Below, in pieces: positions 6,360 through 10,683 of a stretch of 10,683 nucleotides of DNA; position 1 is the first letter of the stretch; each line of letters opens with the position of its first letter. The notes under the pieces are model-generated. The model saw only the letters and a list, made by a program, of their open reading frames with translations. It made no database searches and was not told the origin of the DNA. This DNA is from DASXTS01 sp036505275 (GTDB lineage Bacteria; Actinomycetota; Actinomycetes; Mycobacteriales; Pseudonocardiaceae): the NCBI GenBank assembly GCA_036505275.1, contig DASXTS010000457.1, positions 1 through 10,683 on the forward strand, read 5' to 3'. Made by a program: the position numbers and the translations under genes.

Positions 6360-6378
6360 GGTCAGGTGACCACGTCAC
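6360..6378. promoter_or_regulatory. Overlapping palindromes in the sthA leader, possible operator
   Basis: GGTCA-GG-TGACC (6360-6371) is a perfect inverted repeat. It overlaps a second perfect one, GTGAC-CAC-GTCAC (6366-6378). They lie about 75-93 bp before the sthA ATG and downstream of the suggested promoter, a position suited to a repressor site or to an mRNA hairpin switch. No known regulator can be named from the sequence. Confidence 0.4.
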
Positions 6379-6452
6379 ATCGACGCGAGGACGGTCGTCA
6401 ACGGGCAGAGCGGCCTTGTGCCGCGCCTCCCGGGCTACAACGCTTGGTGGTC

Positions 6453-7859
6453 ATGGCGCACGACTACGACCTGCTCGTACTCGGCTCCGGGCCGGGCGGG
6501 CAGAAGGCCGCCATAGCCGCCGCCAAGCTCGGCAGGCGGGTGGCGATAGTGGAGAAGCACTCCGCTGTCGGCGGCGTTTGCGTGAACACCGGCACGATTC
6601 CGTCCAAGACGATGCGCGAGGCCGTGCTCTACCTGACCGGCATGAGCCAGCGGGAGATGTACGGCGCGAGCTACCGGGTCAAGCAGGACATCACGGTCGC
6701 CGACCTGCTGGCCCGCACCCAGCATGTGGTCGGCCGCGAGGTCGAGGTGGTGCGCGCCCAACTGCTGCGCAACCGGGTGGACCTGATCACCGGCGTGGCC
6801 CGGTTCGTCGACGCGCACGTCGTCGCCGTGGACGGACGGCACCGCGGCGAGCACACCGCGGTGAGCGCCGACAAGATAGTGATCGCGACCGGCACCAAGC
6901 CGGCCCGGCCGTCACAGGTCGAGTTCGACGACATGCGGGTGCTCGATTCGGACGGCATCCTTTCGCTGGAGACCATCCCGTCGTCCATGGTCGTGGTCGG
7001 CGCCGGCGTGATCGGTATCGAGTACGCCTCCATGTTCGCCGCGCTCGGTACCAGGGTCACAGTGGTCGAGCAGCGCGACCGGATGCTGGAGTTCTGCGAC
7101 CCAGAGGTGGTCGAGTCGCTCAAGTTCCACCTGCGCGACCTGGCAGTCACCTTCCGGTTCGGCGAGAAGGTCACCGAGGTCGCCGTCGGCGAGCGCGGCA
7201 CGGTGACCATACTGGCCAGCGGCAAGCGCATCCCGGCCGAGACCGTCATGTACTCGGCCGGGCGGCAGGGCATGACCGACGAGCTGGCCCTGGAACGCGC
7301 GGGCCTCGCCGCGGACGCCCGCGGTCGGATCACCGTCGACGAGCACTTCCGCACGACGGTGCCGCACATCTACGCGGTCGGCGACGTGATCGGCTTCCCG
7401 GCGCTGGCCGCCACCTCGATGGACCAAGGCCGGCTCGCCGCATACCACGCGTTCGGCGAGCCGGCCGGGGGTCTGACCGCCTTGCAGCCGATCGGCATCT
7501 ACACGATTCCTGAGGTGTCCTACGTCGGATCAACCGAGGTCGAGCTGACCTCGTCCGCCATCCCCTACGAGGTCGGCATCGCGCGCTACCGCGAACTCGC
7601 CCGCGGCCAGATCGCCGGCGACTCCTACGGCATGCTCAAGCTGCTGGTCTCCACAGAGGACCGCACCCTGCTCGGCGTGCACGTGTTCGGCACCGGCGCC
7701 ACCGACCTGGTGCACATCGGCCAGGCCGTGATGGGCTGCGGTGGCACCGTCGACTACCTGGTCGAGGCGGTGTTCAACTACCCGACGCTGTCCGAGGCGT
7801 ACAAGGTGGCGGCTCTGGACGCCACCAACAAGATCCGCGCCCTGAGCCAGTTCTACTGA
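6453..7859 (+). CDS. sthA: Soluble pyridine nucleotide transhydrogenase (Si-specific NAD(P)+ transhydrogenase)
   Basis: Seen: 468 residues, the length of mycobacterial SthA. The FAD motif is GSGPGG (11-16), the NAD(P) motif VVGAGVIGIE (181-190), and the second FAD motif IYAVGDVIG (306-314). The active-site region reads GVCVNTGTIPSKT: Cys43 is present, but the second redox Cys of dithiol reductases is Thr48. Near the C-terminus FNYPTLSEAY replaces the HxHPT His motif of lipoamide dehydrogenase with Tyr443. Known: this combination marks transhydrogenases, which move hydride between NADPH and NAD+ through FAD without disulfide chemistry. Inference: a cytosolic NAD(P)H balancer. The start is ATG 6453; GTG 6447 and TTG 6444 are also in frame and no clear Shine-Dalgarno decides between them. 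It converges on the small conserved gene 23 bp downstream. Confidence 0.95.
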   Translation: MAHDYDLLVLGSGPGGQKAAIAAAKLGRRVAIVEKHSAVGGVCVNTGTIPSKTMREAVLYLTGMSQREMYGASYRVKQDITVADLLARTQHVVGREVEVVRAQLLRNRVDLITGVARFVDAHVVAVDGRHRGEHTAVSADKIVIATGTKPARPSQVEFDDMRVLDSDGILSLETIPSSMVVVGAGVIGIEYASMFAALGTRVTVVEQRDRMLEFCDPEVVESLKFHLRDLAVTFRFGEKVTEVAVGERGTVTILASGKRIPAETVMYSAGRQGMTDELALERAGLAADARGRITVDEHFRTTVPHIYAVGDVIGFPALAATSMDQGRLAAYHAFGEPAGGLTALQPIGIYTIPEVSYVGSTEVELTSSAIPYEVGIARYRELARGQIAGDSYGMLKLLVSTEDRTLLGVHVFGTGATDLVHIGQAVMGCGGTVDYLVEAVFNYPTLSEAYKVAALDATNKIRALSQFY

Positions 7860-7886
7860 CAGCCGCGATCGACCGGCGGTGTTCAG
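7856..7886. terminator. Weak bidirectional hairpin between convergent sthA and the small conserved gene
   Basis: CTGA (7856-7859) pairs with TCAG (7883-7886), and CCGC (7863-7866) pairs with GCGG (7876-7879) across a 9-nt loop, separated by a symmetric 3x3 internal loop with one possible G-T wobble. The outer arms contain the TGA stop codons of both genes. There is no U-tract on either side, so efficient intrinsic termination is doubtful. Confidence 0.25.
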
Positions 7887-8278
7887 CAGTTGCGCAGCTC
7901 GGGGGTCTGGTTGAGGACCTGGGCGCGCAGGGATGTGAACTCGCGGTAGGTCTTGCCGCCGGTGGCCTCCGGGCGGAACGCCGCGACCCGGTGGCAGTTC
8001 TGGAAGGCCAACTGCACGCCGAGGTGGCGCTGCAGGGCACCGCGGATCGCGTCGCTGGCCAGGGCCCGCAGCAGCTGCCCGCGAGCGGCCTCGTCCGGTG
8101 GCGGCACCGCGTGCTCGGTGTACTCGGCGATCGGGTCGGCGGCCAGGTCGCCGGCCACCGTAGTGACCACCTGCCAGGCGTACGGCAGTGAGTCGCGCAC
8201 CACGGCGACGAACGCCGCGTCGTCGATCTCACCCCGCTCAGCGGCGTCGACCATCGCGGTGGGGACGTCCAGTGACAT
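7883..8278 (-). CDS. Small conserved actinobacterial protein (resembles the SCO5389 family), function unknown
   Basis: Seen: 131 residues from ATG 8278, acidic in the N-terminal half, with no signal peptide or membrane helix. Distinct stretches are SLPYAWQVV (30-38), ARGQLLRALASDAIRGALQRH (65-85), LAFQNCHRVAAFRPEA (90-105) and the terminal LNQTPELRNC ending on Cys131. These look like the widely conserved hypothetical annotated as the SCO5389 family in Streptomyces; the assignment is from memory and moderate. The frame is coherent, GC-rich at third positions and preceded by AAAGGAG about 9 nt from the ATG, so it is a real gene. Two Cys (in QNC and at the terminus) could bind metal or form a disulfide, which is untested. 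It converges with sthA and is separated from nrdJ by a 215-bp spacer that probably holds its own promoter. Confidence 0.85.
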   Translation of the reverse strand: MSLDVPTAMVDAAERGEIDDAAFVAVVRDSLPYAWQVVTTVAGDLAADPIAEYTEHAVPPPDEAARGQLLRALASDAIRGALQRHLGVQLAFQNCHRVAAFRPEATGGKTYREFTSLRAQVLNQTPELRNC

Positions 8279-8288
8279 GCGATCCAGC

Positions 8289-8332
8289 TCCTTTACGGCT
8301 CTACGACAAATCCTTTACGGCTCTACGACAAA
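8289..8332 (-). repeat. 22-bp perfect tandem duplication carrying the Shine-Dalgarno of the small conserved gene
   Basis: Two exact 22-bp copies lie at 8289-8310 and 8311-8332. On the gene's strand each unit ends in GTAAAGGA, so the ribosome-binding purine tract occurs twice; only the copy at 8289-8310 sits at working distance from ATG 8278. The sequence is noticeably AT-richer than its surroundings. Confidence 0.9.
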
Positions 8333-8370
8333 CGATTGGGTGATCGGACAATCGAAAACGATAGTCGTTT
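8333..8370. promoter_or_regulatory. Two adjacent inverted repeats in the AT-richer spacer upstream of the small conserved gene
   Basis: CGATTG (8333-8338) pairs with CAATCG (8349-8354) across 10 nt. One base later comes AAACGA-TAG-TCGTTT (8356-8370), a perfect 15-bp hyphenated palindrome. Both lie just upstream of the duplicated ribosome-binding unit, 55-92 bp before ATG 8278, where a promoter or operator is expected. No convincing -35/-10 pair was found. The rest of the spacer (8371-8493), downstream of nrdJ, shows only short 4-5 bp stems and no clear terminator. Confidence 0.45.
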
Positions 8371-8493
8371 CTGATAAGCCACGGCGATCACCTGAACGGG
8401 TGCGGCGCGGTGGCCGTTCGTGACGACGGTCGGGTTCGTCGGCCTCGGCGCGATATCGGCTACGAACCAGCCACGCACTGCTGGGTTGATCGT

Positions 8494-10683
8494 CTAGCTA
8501 CACCCAGACGTCGAGCCGCAGCCCTCGCATACGTAGCAGGAGCCGGCCGGGCGCATCTTGGTGCCGCAGGTGAGGCACAGCGGCGCGTCGGCAGCCTTGC
8601 CCATCTGCAGCTCGAGCAGCTCGGTGGAACTGCCAGCGCGTCGAGGTTTCGGCGTCGGGGCCTCGGCGCTCGTGGACCGCGACGGGCGGCGGGCGTCGAC
8701 GCCGGAGCGCAGCTCCTCGAGGTCGACGTCCACGTCGGCGATCGGCGCGCTGGCCCCGTAGCCGCCGTCCACTTGGGCGGTGCGCTCCTCGGCGGTGAAG
8801 ATGCCGAGTTGGGCCCGCTTGTCGTACGGCAGGTAGTCCAGCGCGAGCCGGCGGAACAGGTAGTCGAGCACGCTGGTGGCGATTCGCACGTCCGGGTCAT
8901 CGGTCATGCCGGCCGGCTCGAACCGCAGGTTCGAGAACTTCGAGACGTAGAACTCCAGCGGGATGCCGTACTGCAGCCCGACCGAGATGGACATCGAGAA
9001 CGCGTCCATCACACCGGCGAGTGTCGATCCCTGCTTGCCGAGCTTGACGAAGATCTCGCCGAGCCCGTCGTCCGGATACGAGCCGGCTGTGAGGTAGCCC
9101 TCGGCGCCACCGACGGTGAACGACACAGTCTGGCTCGGCCGCTTCTTGGGCAGCCGCCGGCGCACCGGCCGGCTCTCGGCCGCGGCGGTGCCGGGCTGCG
9201 CCGTTGCGGCCTTTGCCTTGGCGTTGGACAGCGGCTGGCCGACCTTGCAGTTGTCGCGGTAGATGGCCAGCGCCTTGAGGCCGAGCTTCCAACCCTGAAA
9301 GTAGATGTCCTCGACCTCGTGCACCGTCGCCTTTTCCGGCATATTCACCGTCTTGCTGATGCCGCCGCTGATAAATGGCTGCACCGCGGCCATCATTCGC
9401 ACATGTCCCATTGGGGCGATCGAGCGCTCCCCCATGGCGCAGTCGAATACCTCGTAGTGCTCTGGGCGCAGCCCAGGCGCGTCGACAACGTGGCCGTGCT
9501 CGGAGACGTACTCGACGATCGCCTCGATCTGCTCGTCCTGATATCCCATTGCCTTGAGGGCACGCGGCACCGTCTGGTTGACGATCTGCATGGAGCCACC
9601 GCCGACCAGCTTCTTGAACTTCACGAGCGCCAGATCGGGTTCGATTCCGGTGGTGTCGCAGTCCATCATCAAGCCTATGGTGCCGGTCGGGGCCAACACT
9701 GAGGCCTGCGCATTCCGCCAACCATTTCGCTCGCCGGCCTTCAGGCATTCCTGCCACATTCTGGTGGCGAGCTTGTGAATTGCGGCATCGGTGCGGTGAT
9801 AGGTCCGAATAAGGTCGTTGGCCGCGGCGTGCTTGCGCATTACCCGCTGGTGCGGCTCGACGTTGCGGGCGTACCCGTCGTACGGGCCGACGATCCCGGC
9901 CAGCTCGGCGGACCGCCTGTAGGCCGTGCCGGTCATCAGCGAGGTGATCGCGGCGGCCAGGGCGCGGCCTCCGTCGGAGTCGTACGCGTGCCCGGTGGCC
10001 ATCAGCAGCGCGCCAAGGTTGGCATAGCCGATGCCGAGCTGGCGGTAAGCCCTGGTCGTCCGGGCTATCGCCTCCGTCGGGAAGTCGGCGAAGCAGATCG
10101 AGATGTCCATCGCCGTGATAATCAGCTCGACCGTGCGGGCGAACATGTCGGCATCGAAGGTGCCGTTGTCGCGCAGGAACTTCATGAGGTTGAGCGACGC
10201 GAGGTTGCAGCTGGAGTTGTCCAGGTGCAGGTACTCGCTGCACGGGTTGCTTGCCGTGATGCGGCCGGACTCGGGGCAGGTGTGCCAGTCGTTGATGGTG
10301 TCGTCGTACTGGATGCCCGGATCGGCACATTCCCACGCGGCCTGCGCCATCGAACGGAAGAGCTTCCTGGCGTCGACGGTCTCCAGCACCTCATGCGTGA
10401 GCCGGGCGCGCAGCCCGAACTCACCACCGGTCTCCACCGCGCGCATGAACTCGTCGGCCACCCGCACCGAGTTGTTCGCGTTCTGGTACTGCACGCTGGT
10501 GATGTCGTTACCGCCGAGATCCATGTCGAATCCGGCATCGCGCAGCACCCGAATCTTGTCTTCCTCGCGCGCTTTGGTCTGAATGAACTCCTCGATGTCC
10601 GGATGATCGACGTCGAGGACGACCATCTTCGCCGCCCGCCGAGTCGCCCCGCCCGACTTGATGGTGCCGGCGCTGGCGTCCGC
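8494..10683 (-). CDS. nrdJ: Class II (adenosylcobalamin-dependent) ribonucleoside-diphosphate reductase, C-terminal about 730 residues; 5' end beyond window
   Basis: Seen: the frame is open to the right edge, whose first residues contain GTIKSGGATRRAAKMVVLDVDHPDIEEFI. Catalytic Asn-Pro-Cys-Ser-Glu lies at 10234-10248 (radical Cys with Asn and Glu). The second redox Cys follows 11 residues later in SSCNLASLNL. The phosphate-binding loop APTGTIG is at 9673-9693. A C-terminal TSCPD-type domain (SFTVGGAEGYLTAGSYPDDGLGEIFVKLGKQG from about 9126) is followed by a low-complexity linker. A Cys-rich tail (CLTC, CYVCEGC, final GCS) ends at TAG 8494-8496. Known: class II enzymes make deoxyribonucleotides without oxygen dependence, and tail cysteines shuttle electrons from thioredoxin. 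The N-terminal partner Cys and any B12 riboswitch, NrdR box or adjacent nrdR would lie outside the window. Codon use between about 9330 and 9840 is more relaxed than in the rest. Confidence 0.96.
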   Translation of the reverse strand, partial: ADASAGTIKSGGATRRAAKMVVLDVDHPDIEEFIQTKAREEDKIRVLRDAGFDMDLGGNDITSVQYQNANNSVRVADEFMRAVETGGEFGLRARLTHEVLETVDARKLFRSMAQAAWECADPGIQYDDTINDWHTCPESGRITASNPCSEYLHLDNSSCNLASLNLMKFLRDNGTFDADMFARTVELIITAMDISICFADFPTEAIARTTRAYRQLGIGYANLGALLMATGHAYDSDGGRALAAAITSLMTGTAYRRSAELAGIVGPYDGYARNVEPHQRVMRKHAAANDLIRTYHRTDAAIHKLATRMWQECLKAGERNGWRNAQASVLAPTGTIGLMMDCDTTGIEPDLALVKFKKLVGGGSMQIVNQTVPRALKAMGYQDEQIEAIVEYVSEHGHVVDAPGLRPEHYEVFDCAMGERSIAPMGHVRMMAAVQPFISGGISKTVNMPEKATVHEVEDIYFQGWKLGLKALAIYRDNCKVGQPLSNAKAKAATAQPGTAAAESRPVRRRLPKKRPSQTVSFTVGGAEGYLTAGSYPDDGLGEIFVKLGKQGSTLAGVMDAFSMSISVGLQYGIPLEFYVSKFSNLRFEPAGMTDDPDVRIATSVLDYLFRRLALDYLPYDKRAQLGIFTAEERTAQVDGGYGASAPIADVDVDLEELRSGVDARRPSRSTSAEAPTPKPRRAGSSTELLELQMGKAADAPLCLTCGTKMRPAGSCYVCEGCGSTSGCS

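Noticed and set aside
6366..6452. Earlier start for sthA at 6366
   Set aside because: The 29 extra residues are unlike the family, which begins a few residues before the FAD GxGxxG motif.
8371..8493. Intrinsic terminator after nrdJ
   Set aside because: Only 4-5 bp stems with long loops and no U-tract were found.
8410..9702. 430-residue plus-strand frame opposite nrdJ
   Set aside because: The opposite strand encodes conserved class II reductase sequence throughout; this product has no recognisable family.
9600..10300. An intein in nrdJ
   Set aside because: The reductase sequence is continuous through the NPCSE and APTGTIG regions, with no splicing-junction Cys/His-Asn motifs.
10600..10626. 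Met at 10626 as the nrdJ start
   Set aside because: The frame stays open to the window end and the preceding residues GTIKSGGATRRAAK are conserved NrdJ sequence, so this Met is internal.
1..10683. A previously undescribed defence, mobile or biosynthetic system
   Set aside because: All nine genes belong to known families or widespread hypothetical families in housekeeping contexts. No repeats, nuclease-helicase sets, integrases or biosynthetic modules were seen.

Overview
The window is GC-rich, densely coded chromosomal DNA from an actinomycete. The gene set fits the Pseudonocardiales/Mycobacteriales side of the class: an IdeR-type regulator followed by galE, a mycobacterial-type soluble transhydrogenase, a DUF4192 protein, a coenzyme B12-dependent ribonucleotide reductase and a Streptomyces-type GNAT/acyl-CoA-synthetase fusion. 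The order is unassigned beyond that. Nine protein genes are supported, two of them cut by the window edges. I found no rRNA, tRNA, CRISPR array, insertion sequence or phage gene.

Left part (1-3243, all minus strand): a two-domain sulfurtransferase, the deacetylase acuC, and a protein with an N-terminal GNAT domain fused to an ADP-forming acetyl-CoA-synthetase-like region (left end missing) lie head to tail with gaps of about 42-50 bp, so they are probably one transcription unit. The acetyltransferase/deacetylase pair is the expected toolkit for reversible lysine acetylation of acetyl-CoA synthetase.

Middle (3407-5107, plus strand): divergent from that block is ideR, with all its metal ligands intact, then galE 45 bp downstream. 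This dtxR/ideR-galE pairing is known from corynebacteria. A DUF4192 protein converges on galE with an 11-bp gap. Between DUF4192 and sthA (6205-6452) is a divergent regulatory region with two perfect DnaA boxes 19 bp apart and overlapping palindromes.

Right part: sthA (plus) converges on a small conserved protein of unknown function (minus). After an AT-richer spacer with inverted repeats comes the 3' three-quarters of nrdJ (minus), running off the right edge.

The common theme is housekeeping: acetyl-CoA control, sulfur and iron handling, NAD(P)H balance and dNTP supply. I see no sign of a new multi-gene system. The more unusual signals are small-scale: the DnaA-box pair, a series of perfect short tandem duplications sitting on translation-initiation regions, a palindromic spacer upstream of the small protein, and a stretch of relaxed codon use inside nrdJ.
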